IMG/VR virus record: IMGVR_UViG_3300025151_000065
Coordinates: 1 to 46,540 of that record
Source of the DNA: a virus
Direction: 5' to 3' (one strand)
Length of the DNA stretch: 46,540 nucleotides
Of the stretch, positions 6,638 through 13,903 are shown piece after piece (positions within the stretch are counted from its first letter, which is position 1; each line of letters starts with the position of its first letter). Under the pieces are notes generated by a model. It was not told where the DNA came from. It saw nothing but the letters and a program-made list of their open reading frames with translations, and ran no database searches. The position numbers and the translations under genes are program-made.

Positions 6638-6690
6638 GCTGAGAGCGGTAAACTAAACCCAAACTATAGGCGACCTCCCCCACTCTCAGC
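6638..6690 (-). terminator. Stem-loop between operons, terminator-like
   Basis: GCTGAGAG (6638-6645) and CTCTCAGC (6683-6690) are perfect 8-base arms around a 37-base loop. On the minus strand the stem is followed by ACTGCTTTTAT, a short T-rich run that is also the -35 region of the next promoter. It could end the upstream transcript. The loop is long, so efficiency is uncertain. Confidence 0.4.
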
Positions 6691-6747
6691 TTTCTTAACC
6701 ATTGCGTCTGCTATACACACAATATTATTCAGGAGGTTCTTAGGATA

Positions 6748-7143
6748 TCAAAGGTAGCCTGCTAACTCCATTCCAGGCTCGTCATAAAATGCAGTAATAC
6801 TTGCGTCTGGGTAGAGTTCTCTAAGTTTAAAGATGACTCCTTCTGGTGGACCCCATGCAGTATTAAAAGTATATTCAACTTGGTCATCTTCCATGATCGT
6901 AACTTCACATTCAGAACTATTCCATTTAGTCCCCCAGTTTTGTACACGCCAGTCCCACCACTTAGGCATACTAAAATCGCTATCATCTTTTTCGAAAGTA
7001 GGTTCTACTTCGATTTTCTCGTAATCAGGTTCAGGTACTATTTTTGCAAAATCAAAAGGTGTTTCTTCTGATGCAATTTTTTCGGCAATTTCTTTTGCTT
7101 CTTCCCCGTAAATCTCGACTCTGTTATAACACCAATTAGGCAT
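6748..7143 (-). CDS. Api92-like protein with ferredoxin-like domain (DUF1281 type)
   Basis: A 131-residue protein starting MPNWCYNRVEIYGE, the hallmark N-terminus of the Api92/YubB-like family of phage and plasmid proteins. These carry a small ferredoxin-like fold after an MPNWC start. A Trp-rich middle (PKWWDWRVQNWGTKWNSSE) and the segment YTFNTAWGPPEGVI also fit the family. Function is unknown. It follows and overlaps the zinc-ribbon gene 7136-7294 in one operon. Confidence 0.75.
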   Translation of the reverse strand: MPNWCYNRVEIYGEEAKEIAEKIASEETPFDFAKIVPEPDYEKIEVEPTFEKDDSDFSMPKWWDWRVQNWGTKWNSSECEVTIMEDDQVEYTFNTAWGPPEGVIFKLRELYPDASITAFYDEPGMELAGYL

Positions 7144-7294
7144 TTTGACCTCCTCGTAACTGTAGTATTCTCATAGGAATAACTGTTGTCGCGTTACATT
7201 CATTACAACATCTACCTGTCGCTGCAGGCTCTGCATTGTTGCCGTGAGGATCTCCTAGTGGCAAGTTACATAAAACACATTTCAAGTTTTTCAT
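7136..7294 (-). CDS. Small zinc-ribbon protein
   Basis: Start chosen at ATG 7294 because GAAAGGAGAAATAT lies just upstream; an earlier in-frame ATG has no such site. The 52-residue product has CVLC at about 6-9 and CCNEC at about 30-34, then NATTVIPMRI. Paired Cys motifs followed by N-x-x-x-VIP are typical of a recurrent small phage zinc-ribbon family. Likely binds zinc and perhaps nucleic acid or a host protein. Known only by motif. Confidence 0.7.
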   Translation of the reverse strand: MKNLKCVLCNLPLGDPHGNNAEPAATGRCCNECNATTVIPMRILQLRGGQNA

Positions 7295-7506
7295 ATATTT
7301 CTCCTTTCTTTCGTTGAAAAAGTGAGCGTAGTCAGGCTCTATAGTATTATCTCTCACCGACCTAACTACACTCGGTTATACTCTTGGCTTCCTATACAGG
7401 GTAACTGCTAAGAGCGAATGTAGTGTGGTTGTATCTTAAGTAGTGATAAGAAAGATTATCCAATCACACTACACTCTAGGTTATCCATAATAGGTAAAAT
7501 AACCTA
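7295..7506 (-). other. Structured untranslated leader
   Basis: About 210 bases between the promoter at 7512-7540 and the zinc-ribbon gene. It holds an interrupted inverted repeat, TGTAGTGTGGTTG (7419-7431) with CAATCACACTACA (7461-7473), pairing over 13 positions with one mismatch, and several related ACTACACT-like copies. For a genome this compact such a leader is unusual and could be a regulatory RNA structure. No riboswitch class is recognised. Confidence 0.45.
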
Positions 7507-7509
7507 TTA
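7488..7509 (-). promoter_or_regulatory. Perfect inverted repeat at transcription start
   Basis: TAATAGGT and ACCTATTA are perfect 8-base arms around AAAATA. The repeat begins directly downstream of the -10 hexamer at 7512-7517, covering the likely start point, as at 1750-1770 and 10526-10543. A repressor site is the simplest reading. Confidence 0.5.
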
Positions 7510-7632
7510 GTACTTTACTTTAGATTTACGCCAGAGTAAAGCAGCCTTACGACGACGCGAGGGCTTCACTAAGCCATTGGCTTCGTCTGGACAGTTCTTA
7601 CGCCAGTGTTCTTCTAGTTCTTTCATGTTCAT
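7507..7632 (-). CDS. Small basic protein overlapping a promoter
   Basis: A 41-residue frame, MNMKELEEHWRKNCPDEANG then a very basic tail with SRRRKAALLWRKSK. Its ATG overlaps the upstream stop as ATGA, supporting translation by coupling. Its 3' end contains the complete promoter at 7512-7540, so the DNA has two roles if the gene is real. Confidence 0.45.
   Translation of the reverse strand: MNMKELEEHWRKNCPDEANGLVKPSRRRKAALLWRKSKVKY
7512..7540 (-). promoter_or_regulatory. Phage promoter, TTTACT-N17-TAAAGT
   Basis: Minus strand: CTGC then -35 TTTACT (7540-7535), 17-base spacer, -10 TAAAGT (7517-7512). It lies inside the end of the 7507-7632 frame and would drive the zinc-ribbon and Api92-like genes. 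Confidence 0.65.
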
Positions 7633-7910
7633 TGTATTGTCCCCTCAACTTCTTCAAATATTGCACGAATACCTTCATTACCTTCAACAACCATTATATG
7701 TTTAAATTCTGTTAAAGTTTCTTGTACGTGCTGAAGCATTCTCTCCCCAACTTCTTGAGAGACTTCTTTTCTTTCTATTAGTTCTTCAATAAAATCTATA
7801 TACATCTGCATAGATGTACAAAGTGCTATAAGTGCTACAAAACTTACTTCCAACTTAATGGTTTTATCGGGTATTTCCCCGATATTTGTTACTAAAACGT
7901 CGTCATCCAT
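7629..7910 (-). CDS. Hypothetical helical protein
   Basis: A 93-residue acidic protein, mostly helical by composition (YIDFIEELIERKEVSQEVGE). It overlaps 7903-8067 and 7507-7632 and so belongs to one translational unit. No recognised domain. Confidence 0.6.
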   Translation of the reverse strand: MDDDVLVTNIGEIPDKTIKLEVSFVALIALCTSMQMYIDFIEELIERKEVSQEVGERMLQHVQETLTEFKHIMVVEGNEGIRAIFEEVEGTIQ

Positions 7911-8067
7911 TTTTATTCACTAACTCCTCAATCTCATCATATATGATATTAGTTAATACTGGGTCAGGTATTTCAGTTTCATTTAATTGTTTTGCTAAAT
8001 GGCGGGCGATTGTCTCGATTCTGAGAGTGACCACAGTGCCGTCAGCTTTTGTTACTTGTATTTCCAT
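7903..8067 (-). CDS. Small hypothetical protein
   Basis: The start ATG 8067 is preceded by TATAGGGGAAACT and gives 54 residues (MEIQVTKADGTVVTLRIETI and onward). A much longer frame reading upstream to 8277 would run through the intergenic hairpins and into the end of the next gene, so it is rejected. Likely a short beta hairpin followed by helices; function unknown. Confidence 0.6.
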   Translation of the reverse strand: MEIQVTKADGTVVTLRIETIARHLAKQLNETEIPDPVLTNIIYDEIEELVNKNG

Positions 8068-8092
8068 AGTTTCCCCTATAGTTAATAAAATG

Positions 8093-8171
8093 TTGTGCTG
8101 GGATTCTCCTTTTAGTTTTGTTATTAAACCAGCCCCAGCACAATGCCCCTTTGAGTAACAGAGTAGGGGCA
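8093..8171 (-). terminator. Tandem stem-loops after the H1-like gene
   Basis: Two inverted repeats follow the 8186-8587 gene: AGGGGCA/TGCCCCT (8165-8171 with 8144-8150) and CCCAGCACAA/TTGTGCTGGG (8134-8143 with 8093-8102). On the minus strand the second stem is followed by CATTTTATT, a T-rich tail. Together they look like a terminator or a transcript-stabilising structure. A GGAG-like site lies in the second loop but no start codon follows. Confidence 0.5.
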
Positions 8172-8185
8172 ACACTCCGATAAGC

Positions 8186-8587
8186 CTACACTTCAGCGAA
8201 GTAGCCTTCATCAATAAGACGTTTTCTATAGAACCTAAAGATTCTAAGAGGATCCTGTCTCGTTGACAAACAACCATTCTTCACTGCTAGTGCAACACAA
8301 TCTTGCGCTGTAAAGCTAGAAGAGTCAAGCTCTTCTTTCTTCGCGTCAGCGACCGTATCGACCAAAGCCAGTAACTGAGCTGTAGTTTTATCTACATTCT
8401 CAGGATATTTGCCCGTATATTTGTACAATTTACGGACTGATCCTTTCCCAGTCGTAGTAGGTTGAGGAACTATTGTTCCCACTTTGCCACTACCGTTAGT
8501 CTTAGCTTTCGCTTTGACTGGGGCTTTTTTAGCAGAGACTTTCTTAGCGGGTGTTTTTACACTCGCCGCAGATAATGCTTGTGCCAT
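8186..8587 (-). CDS. Histone H1-like basic protein
   Basis: Start taken at ATG 8587, where GAAAGGAGAAATAGAT lies upstream; the longer frame to 8617 lacks such a site. The 133-residue product begins MAQALSAASVKTPAKKVSAK and continues with Ala/Lys/Pro-rich sequence like bacterial and eukaryotic H1 tails. A globular C-terminal part of about 80 residues follows, with LYKYTGKYPENVDKTTAQLL and RQDPLRIFRFYRKRLIDEG, possibly a winged helix. It probably binds DNA. It stands alone between a promoter (8666-8694) and a terminator, so it may be expressed separately and strongly. Confidence 0.7.
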   Translation of the reverse strand: MAQALSAASVKTPAKKVSAKKAPVKAKAKTNGSGKVGTIVPQPTTTGKGSVRKLYKYTGKYPENVDKTTAQLLALVDTVADAKKEELDSSSFTAQDCVALAVKNGCLSTRQDPLRIFRFYRKRLIDEGYFAEV

Positions 8588-8665
8588 ATCTATTTCTCCT
8601 TTCTTCTTTCTACACACACATCTTTCGATGCAACCTTATCTACCTTGTAGTAGAACATAGTAAGT

Positions 8666-8694
8666 ACTTTACTTGAGAATAACCTAAGAGTAAA
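8666..8694 (-). promoter_or_regulatory. Phage promoter, TTTACT-N17-TAAAGT
   Basis: Minus strand: TGC then -35 TTTACT (8694-8689), 17-base spacer, -10 TAAAGT (8671-8666). It starts right after the stop of 8698-8919 and would drive the H1-like gene through a leader of about 75 bases. Confidence 0.65.
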
Positions 8695-8697
8695 GCA

Positions 8698-8919
8698 CTA
8701 AACCGAACGCTTATCAAACTCAGGATCCTGTGTGATATATTCACTTTTTGGACCATGTAGACGCTCATTACCAATAGCTATCGCTTCTTTTAGTTCTATA
8801 GTCATATCTTCTGGTCGAATACATTCAACCGTTTCTATTAACATAGAGTCGAGAGCCTCGCGTAAGTCATTAATCTCTGATAAAAGTTTTATCTTCCACA
8901 GTGTTTCTGCTTCAGACAT
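8698..8919 (-). CDS. Small acidic helical protein
   Basis: A 73-residue protein, LWKIKLLSEINDLREALDSM at the N-terminal side, probably a coiled coil. Its start directly overlaps the stop of 8919-9215. No function recognised. Confidence 0.6.
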   Translation of the reverse strand: MSEAETLWKIKLLSEINDLREALDSMLIETVECIRPEDMTIELKEAIAIGNERLHGPKSEYITQDPEFDKRSV

Positions 8920-9215
8920 TACTCAGTCCTCCACACTCGAACACCTGATATCTCGTTTTCTAATCTCGTACGTAATATAAATTTACGTTCAGGATCTTGA
9001 CGTTTACCAAACGTTCTTGAAGCTTGTGATAAACGATTTTTAAGCCTATCGGCGTTGTCGCCTTCAGGTACAGTTATAAAGAAAGAATCGCCAACCTTCA
9101 TTTTACCGAACGGATATTTGACATTCGCTCTTCTATCTTCGGGCAATGGAACATTGCCTTGTATTAATATACCTGTCTCTTCATCGAGACCAATTTTCAT
9201 TTCAATCTCACCCAT
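8919..9215 (-). CDS. Conserved phage protein, DUF7303-like
   Basis: A 98-residue protein with KYPFGKMKVGDSFFITVPEG near the middle, then RLSQASRTFGKRQD and a C-terminal GVRVWRTE. The order KYPF.KMKVGDSFF, basic helix, GVRVWR is shared by a widespread uncharacterised phage family. Structure is probably a small beta-rich fold with one helix. Part of the DUF932 operon. Confidence 0.7.
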   Translation of the reverse strand: MGEIEMKIGLDEETGILIQGNVPLPEDRRANVKYPFGKMKVGDSFFITVPEGDNADRLKNRLSQASRTFGKRQDPERKFILRTRLENEISGVRVWRTE

Positions 9216-9216
9216 A

Positions 9217-9459
9217 TTAATTTAACTCCTTATCATTTGTAGGAACAACGTGTAGGATATTTCGTTCTTCCATATAGTTTTTCCAAAACATCAGGATAAG
9301 GGATGGATCATCCACCCCCACAAGTTCCTGACAACCTTGAGCAATCATCGTATCGGATACTACACGAGCCAGTTCGTCATGTCCTGACTCGTATAATGCC
9401 GACCAGACTATACCCAATACATCCGCGTCCAGCGTGTACTTTTGAGGGTTATCTGCCAT
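9217..9459 (-). CDS. Small acidic hypothetical protein
   Basis: An 80-residue protein (MADNPQKYTLDADVLGIVWS and onward). Its ATG overlaps the DUF932 stop as TAATG, so it is translated together with that gene. No domain recognised. Confidence 0.6.
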   Translation of the reverse strand: MADNPQKYTLDADVLGIVWSALYESGHDELARVVSDTMIAQGCQELVGVDDPSLILMFWKNYMEERNILHVVPTNDKELN

Positions 9460-10493
9460 TAAGCCACCTTCGCGTATTTAACAGCAAGGTCTAGGGCTTT
9501 CGATTTACGAAGTGCTCCTGCACCGAACCATGCACTATGTAGCGCGTTGCCTTCGGTATGGGACTCACGTAAGTGGTCTTCTACGTAGGTAACTGCATTT
9601 AGTGCACCCCACCACGTACCTTTGGAAGACTTCAGGTTTGCACCTGGTTGTTGCTCAAGAGCATCAACTACAAGTCTAGGATAGGCGTTAAACCTATCAA
9701 CTAAAGGTTCGAGTTCACCAACAACTTTCCCTTGGTCTTTTAGTTTCAGCTCGTGCTGATACTCATCGTAAGTGGTAGGTTGGTATAGCTCAGTAATAAA
9801 CTCAAGCACATTAGAGTGTTTAGCTTTCTGTTTAGAAAGATACTCAGCCGCTTGTTTAAACTCAGCCATTCTGCCTGCAGATAGTCCTAACGCCTCTTCA
9901 GCACTTTGCATAACATCGTCATCAAAGGCTTTTATATGAGGCATACGGAAAGATGCTGTACCGCCCATACCTAGAGCAAATGTAAGCGTATTGTTACATA
10001 CAACTCTAATAGGTGTAAGCTTGATAGTCATCGATCTACCTACAACGTGTGGTTGGTTAAAAAGAAGATAACCTTTAATCTCGTCACCACCAACGAGTTC
10101 GAAGTCTTCAGAGATTTTAGCTAAACCCCAAACTTCCTTACCGTCTTTTAAACTGCCCGCAGTTTCCATAGTCATATGACCAGCTTCTGTAAAGCGTTTA
10201 AAAAACTTAAATACATCTTCATTTTGGATCGGAACGTAGTCGTTACCGCAATGACTTAGTACTTGGTTATCAGAATCACGAACAATGTGGAATGTATTAG
10301 GTGCTTGTATAAGCCCCACATCTTCGCTCCATTCAGGCGCGTCTAGCGTATAACTAGGACGTTTACTAACAGTCCAGTCAAGCTTTGCCGCTTCCTGCAT
10401 TTGTAATGGCGTTAGGTCGTTAGATACCTCGACACCCAATCCGTGCCAAGGCTTATCTCCCGTCCAAGCCATAGTTTCTACTTCATGTGCCAT
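9459..10493 (-). CDS. DUF932 (phage/plasmid-like protein, TIGR03299 type)
   Basis: A 344-residue protein starting MAHEVETMAWTGDKPWHGLG, the characteristic N-terminus of the DUF932 family, with TPIRVVCNNTLTFAL in the middle (family signature P.RVVC.NTL) and a C-terminal TWWGALNAVTYVEDH. Members occur in phages, plasmids and bacteria and have no settled biochemical role; links to DNA metabolism have been proposed. It is the first gene after the promoter at 10550-10578 and leads a four-gene operon ending at 8698. Length is normal for the family. Confidence 0.9.
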   Translation of the reverse strand: MAHEVETMAWTGDKPWHGLGVEVSNDLTPLQMQEAAKLDWTVSKRPSYTLDAPEWSEDVGLIQAPNTFHIVRDSDNQVLSHCGNDYVPIQNEDVFKFFKRFTEAGHMTMETAGSLKDGKEVWGLAKISEDFELVGGDEIKGYLLFNQPHVVGRSMTIKLTPIRVVCNNTLTFALGMGGTASFRMPHIKAFDDDVMQSAEEALGLSAGRMAEFKQAAEYLSKQKAKHSNVLEFITELYQPTTYDEYQHELKLKDQGKVVGELEPLVDRFNAYPRLVVDALEQQPGANLKSSKGTWWGALNAVTYVEDHLRESHTEGNALHSAWFGAGALRKSKALDLAVKYAKVA

Positions 10494-10525
10494 ATATTTC
10501 TCCTTTCTTATTGCACGTTAATGAT

Positions 10526-10543
10526 CGTAGCTGTTAAGCTACG
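10526..10543 (-). promoter_or_regulatory. Inverted repeat at transcription start
   Basis: CGTAGCT and AGCTACG form perfect 7-base arms around GTTA, 6 bases downstream of the -10 at 10550-10555. A related GGCTACG lies in the promoter spacer. This pattern suits an operator that controls the DUF932 operon. Confidence 0.5.
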
Positions 10544-10549
10544 CCGTAT

Positions 10550-10578
10550 ATTAAATAGTACACGGCTACGAAAGTAAA
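10550..10578 (-). promoter_or_regulatory. Phage promoter, TTTACT-N17-TTTAAT
   Basis: Minus strand: CTGC then -35 TTTACT (10578-10573), 17-base spacer, -10 TTTAAT (10555-10550). The -35 lies inside the end of the VRR-NUC gene. Drives DUF932 and the three genes after it. Confidence 0.65.
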
Positions 10579-10955
10579 GCAGTATAAAGAGCATCCCATT
10601 CGTAAGGAATATCCAGAGTTAACAGACTATCAGATTTATAACCATTTTTAACGAGTTCTTGAGCACGTTCGATACCATCGACATGAAAGAGCTTTATTTG
10701 ATTGTTTTTCCGAGCGAGTACGAACACCTGACCACCGTGCATTGCACGTTTAGAAAGCCAAGCGACTTGCATTGGACGTAGAGTGAGTGAGTTACCTGAG
10801 TGTATTTCTTTTAGTTCAATCCAGAACTCTTTGCCTTTAGCACAACCGTTAACGTCAGGTACACCAGAACCTGTCATCCCTGTTTCGATACGTTGCCAAT
10901 GTACTTCTTTTATATTGTCTCTAAGTAGAGCCCATAGATTTTTTTCTTTGGACAT
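10566..10955 (-). CDS. VRR-NUC / PD-(D/E)XK family nuclease
   Basis: A 129-residue protein with the core signature SGVPDVNGCAKGKEFWIELK at about residues 29-48. The Asp after GVP and the E-x-K of WIELK are the expected catalytic residues of the PD-(D/E)XK superfamily, VRR-NUC branch. A following QVAWLSKRAMHGGQVFVLAR matches the family's Q..W......GG pattern. Such stand-alone phage nucleases are thought to act on branched DNA during recombination or replication. It overlaps the preceding zinc-finger gene by 35 bases. Confidence 0.85.
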   Translation of the reverse strand: MSKEKNLWALLRDNIKEVHWQRIETGMTGSGVPDVNGCAKGKEFWIELKEIHSGNSLTLRPMQVAWLSKRAMHGGQVFVLARKNNQIKLFHVDGIERAQELVKNGYKSDSLLTLDIPYEWDALYTALLS

Positions 10956-11700
10956 TATCTAATATCTCCGCGATTGATTTACCACTTTTTGTTTTCATGG
11001 GGGCTATAGTAGCGAATCCTGGATTCTCTATTTCTGCTTCCGTCGGCATTGTTTCTTTAGGTATCTCCCCTCGTCTTACTTGGTGGTGTTGTAGTATTTT
11101 TAAATCAAAATTGTGATACCTTACGCTACTTAATCTTGTAAGCCCTAATTGTTCTCTGCGGTGATTTTTTAAAATTTTTGCTTCCCAGTAACGTTTACCA
11201 CTATATTTGGCTTTCGCTCTTTTTTCATACCTAGCTTTAGTGAGGGAATATTCACTGCGTAAAATTTGATGTAAGTCATCTACGTCTTCATGGATTGAAC
11301 AACTATATCCATAATTTTCTTCTAAAGCACATTCCGAGTAGAGTTCCGCTTGAGCTAGTATTTCAGGCGGAACATAATATTCTCCATAAGTGCCTGATTG
11401 TTCGTGGTAATTCTTTTCCGTAAGGTCAGTAATAGAAAAAGGATTTTTATTTAAGTCATACTGATATTGTTGTTTACATTCATTGTCACAAAACAGTTGA
11501 GCTTTCTTAATTGCTACGAAAGTTTTATAACAATGTTCGCAAGATCTTTCTTCTGCAAATTTTTCTGTGGTATTGTTTTTATCTTTTCTTTTCTTATATT
11601 TACGAGTATTTACCCAAGGTTCACGAGGTTTGGGAAATGTGATATTCCCTAGAAAAGGTAGCATTTCTAGTAGAGTAAACAAACCTTTTATCTGAGCCAT
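10921..11700 (-). CDS. Zinc-finger-like hypothetical protein
   Basis: Start placed at ATG 11700, where it overlaps the upstream stop as TGATG, giving 259 residues. A Cys4 cluster, CEHCYKTF then FCDNECKQQY, lies near residues 52-77 and is probably zinc-binding, like fingers found in HNH and DNA-binding phage proteins. The rest is basic and helical, with no HNH catalytic residues seen. It lies between an HTH protein and a nuclease in the polymerase operon, so a DNA-related role is likely but unproved. Confidence 0.65.
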   Translation of the reverse strand: MAQIKGLFTLLEMLPFLGNITFPKPREPWVNTRKYKKRKDKNNTTEKFAEERSCEHCYKTFVAIKKAQLFCDNECKQQYQYDLNKNPFSITDLTEKNYHEQSGTYGEYYVPPEILAQAELYSECALEENYGYSCSIHEDVDDLHQILRSEYSLTKARYEKRAKAKYSGKRYWEAKILKNHRREQLGLTRLSSVRYHNFDLKILQHHQVRRGEIPKETMPTEAEIENPGFATIAPMKTKSGKSIAEILDNVQRKKSMGST

Positions 11701-12044
11701 CAGAACATATCCCATCCTGTATGCGGCGCTACTTTTTTATTATTACCAATCACTCGTATCTTATTATCTTCTAGCCATTCATTAAAAGCTAATCGAGTTT
11801 GTTCTTTGTCTTTATAAGTAGTGTAGAGTTCAGACCATTTATCTCTAGCGAGCTTTACCCCGTAATAATAATCACCGTTACCGAGTTTGCACCTAGTAAT
11901 GATCTGCCACATACGTTGTTTAGTTACGTCATATTCTTCCCCTAGTTGTTCTAAGGTTAGTTCATCTTCCGATAACCACTTATCGTAGATAGACCTATAA
12001 CGTACTGCGTTTTCATCTGCTTTTTGTTTTGAGATTCCTCTCAT
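11700..12044 (-). CDS. Helix-turn-helix DNA-binding protein
   Basis: A 114-residue basic protein. Residues of about 28-53, ELTLEQLGEEYDVTKQRMWQ then IITRCKLG, have the spacing of a sigma-region-4-like helix-turn-helix (tL.elg...gvt..rv.qi). It is a candidate regulator for the phage promoters, but it could equally serve packaging or replication. TAATG overlap with polA shows coupled translation. Confidence 0.65.
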   Translation of the reverse strand: MRGISKQKADENAVRYRSIYDKWLSEDELTLEQLGEEYDVTKQRMWQIITRCKLGNGDYYYGVKLARDKWSELYTTYKDKEQTRLAFNEWLEDNKIRVIGNNKKVAPHTGWDMF

Positions 12045-13903
12045 TATATTTCCTCCGTTTCACCCCAGTTTGGACCGAGTTCAGTATCTACTACAAGGGG
12101 AACAGCAAGTTCTACACAGTTTTCCATAATTCTTGAAACCTTCGCTGCTTGTTCATCATCTTGTATAGATATGTCCACCTCGTCGTGAACCTGTACGTGA
12201 GGAACTATTCCTTCCTCCCACAGTCCGAGCATCGCTAACTTTGTCATATCAGCTGCCGAACCTTGAATCAGTCTATTAAGGGCTTTATATGTATAAGACC
12301 TCTTTAGAACGTCTCCGTATTTTTCTCTAGCCTCTTCCAATGGCAACGGTACGCTTTTATCGTACTTATGTTCCCATAGGTCGAAGTGACACCTTCTTCC
12401 CGCAAGTGTTCGTATATATCCCCTATCCATAGCTACTCGAGCACATTGATCCTGCAGTCCTTTTATAAAAGGAACTTTCTCATGGTATTGACCGAGTAAA
12501 ACCTCTGCTTCCGCATCATCTAAACCAAGCTCCCGTACGAGCTTAGATTTACCCATTCCATAACTAAGTCCTAGATTAATATTTTTAGCCTGTTTACGCG
12601 GTATTTTAGCCATATCCGCTACTATCTGGTGGAAGTCTGCGTTCTTATCTGTATAGGCGTTTACGGCGTCCCTAGCGCCTATTAAATTCATCAGGTTAGC
12701 GTAGTGTACAGTAAGTCTAGGTTCTTGTTGTGAGTAATCGAACACACCCCACTGACAGCCTTCCTCAGGAACAAAGATAGAGCGAATTAAATTACCTATC
12801 TCTGGATCACGTGCAGGCACTTGTTGTAGATTAGGATTACTATAACTAAACCGACCACTAACCGTGCCGCCCGCATCGTTACGTAGAGGATGAGCTTCTG
12901 CGTGTATTCTTCCTTCTACCGCATGTTCTGATATCATCTTTTCAATAAACGTAGTCCTAGCTTTATTTAATTTCCTTGCCTGTACTATCATCTTAGGAAG
13001 CTCGTGTTCGTGGCTTTCTAACCACTGTCTTTGGAAACTAGCCATACCCTTTTCGGTTCTAGGATAGGGTAGATTGTTTTTATCGAATACTTTTTGTAGA
13101 GAGGCATTAGCCCATAGATTTACATCTTCTCCGTATTTACGTTTTATTTCGACTAATAGTTTTTGTTCTTTTAACGATAGATCCTTACTGATCTGATCTG
13201 CTTTTTCTTCATCCACTCTAACGCCGCGCCACCTCATCTCAATAAGTAAGGGGATTAGACTGCATTCTAGGTCGTAGATTTGTTCTAAATTTTGTTCTTG
13301 TATCTCTAGTTTTAGTTTCTCATATAACTTCAATGTCAAAGCTGCATCTTGTTCACCATATGGTCCAACATACTTAGAATTAAGTTTATACATTTCTGAC
13401 TTAGGGTTGATGCCCCAAGCCAAGGCAGCGTCTTGCAATAAAGACTCATCTTTCTTTTCGCCACAATATAGATGCCCTAATGAATCGAGAGAGTAAGAGT
13501 ATCGGTTTTCATCTACGATTGGAGCAGCAAACATAGTGTCAAGGATTTTACCCTTTACGTCTACTCCCTCTCTTCTCAACCACCCAACATCATAAAGTGC
13601 GTTATGAAAGATTACTTCCCTCTTCGTAGAAGATAGAGTATTTTTCACCCACCGCAAAACAACTGCCTCGTCAAGGTTGCCACCGCCTTCATGACGAATC
13701 GGAAAGTAGCCTTTCCAATCTTTAGTGGCAACGCCCACTCCAACTATATGACCTCTGTTCGTAGCCCATCCTGGACCTGACGTTAGGAGATGAGGATCAT
13801 ACGTTTCTAAGTCTACAGCGATACGCTCGTTATCTGCAAACTTAGGAAAGATCTCTGGTATTGACCAGTCGCTTTCTGGAGCGAACATAGGGGACTGTTG
13901 CAT
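12044..13903 (-). CDS. polA: Family A DNA polymerase with 3'-5' exonuclease
   Basis: The replicative polymerase. N-terminal proofreading domain: Exo I AVDLETY, Exo II HNALYDVGWL, Exo III YGEQDAAL, all acidic ligands kept. Polymerase domain: motif A with Asp389 (DYSQQEPR), motif B RKQAKNINLGLSYGMG, motif C with His573-Asp574-Glu575 (VQVHDEVD). There is no 5'-3' exonuclease domain, and 619 residues fits phage PolA. The residue equivalent to E. coli Phe762 in motif B is Leu444. In viral PolA work this Leu form is associated with slower, more accurate synthesis and with temperate or slow life styles. Lies in one operon with the modification genes. It must copy any modified template. Confidence 0.96.
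   Translation of the reverse strand: MQQSPMFAPESDWSIPEIFPKFADNERIAVDLETYDPHLLTSGPGWATNRGHIVGVGVATKDWKGYFPIRHEGGGNLDEAVVLRWVKNTLSSTKREVIFHNALYDVGWLRREGVDVKGKILDTMFAAPIVDENRYSYSLDSLGHLYCGEKKDESLLQDAALAWGINPKSEMYKLNSKYVGPYGEQDAALTLKLYEKLKLEIQEQNLEQIYDLECSLIPLLIEMRWRGVRVDEEKADQISKDLSLKEQKLLVEIKRKYGEDVNLWANASLQKVFDKNNLPYPRTEKGMASFQRQWLESHEHELPKMIVQARKLNKARTTFIEKMISEHAVEGRIHAEAHPLRNDAGGTVSGRFSYSNPNLQQVPARDPEIGNLIRSIFVPEEGCQWGVFDYSQQEPRLTVHYANLMNLIGARDAVNAYTDKNADFHQIVADMAKIPRKQAKNINLGLSYGMGKSKLVRELGLDDAEAEVLLGQYHEKVPFIKGLQDQCARVAMDRGYIRTLAGRRCHFDLWEHKYDKSVPLPLEEAREKYGDVLKRSYTYKALNRLIQGSAADMTKLAMLGLWEEGIVPHVQVHDEVDISIQDDEQAAKVSRIMENCVELAVPLVVDTELGPNWGETEEI

Noticed and set aside
6651-6720. Tiny frame in the 6573-6747 gap (starts MVKKAESGGGR)
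   Set aside because: About 12 codons, no ribosome-binding site, overlaps the stem-loop.
7903-8277. Long upstream extension of the 54-residue gene
   Set aside because: Runs through tandem hairpins and into the end of the 8186-8587 gene; the internal ATG 8067 has a better ribosome-binding site.
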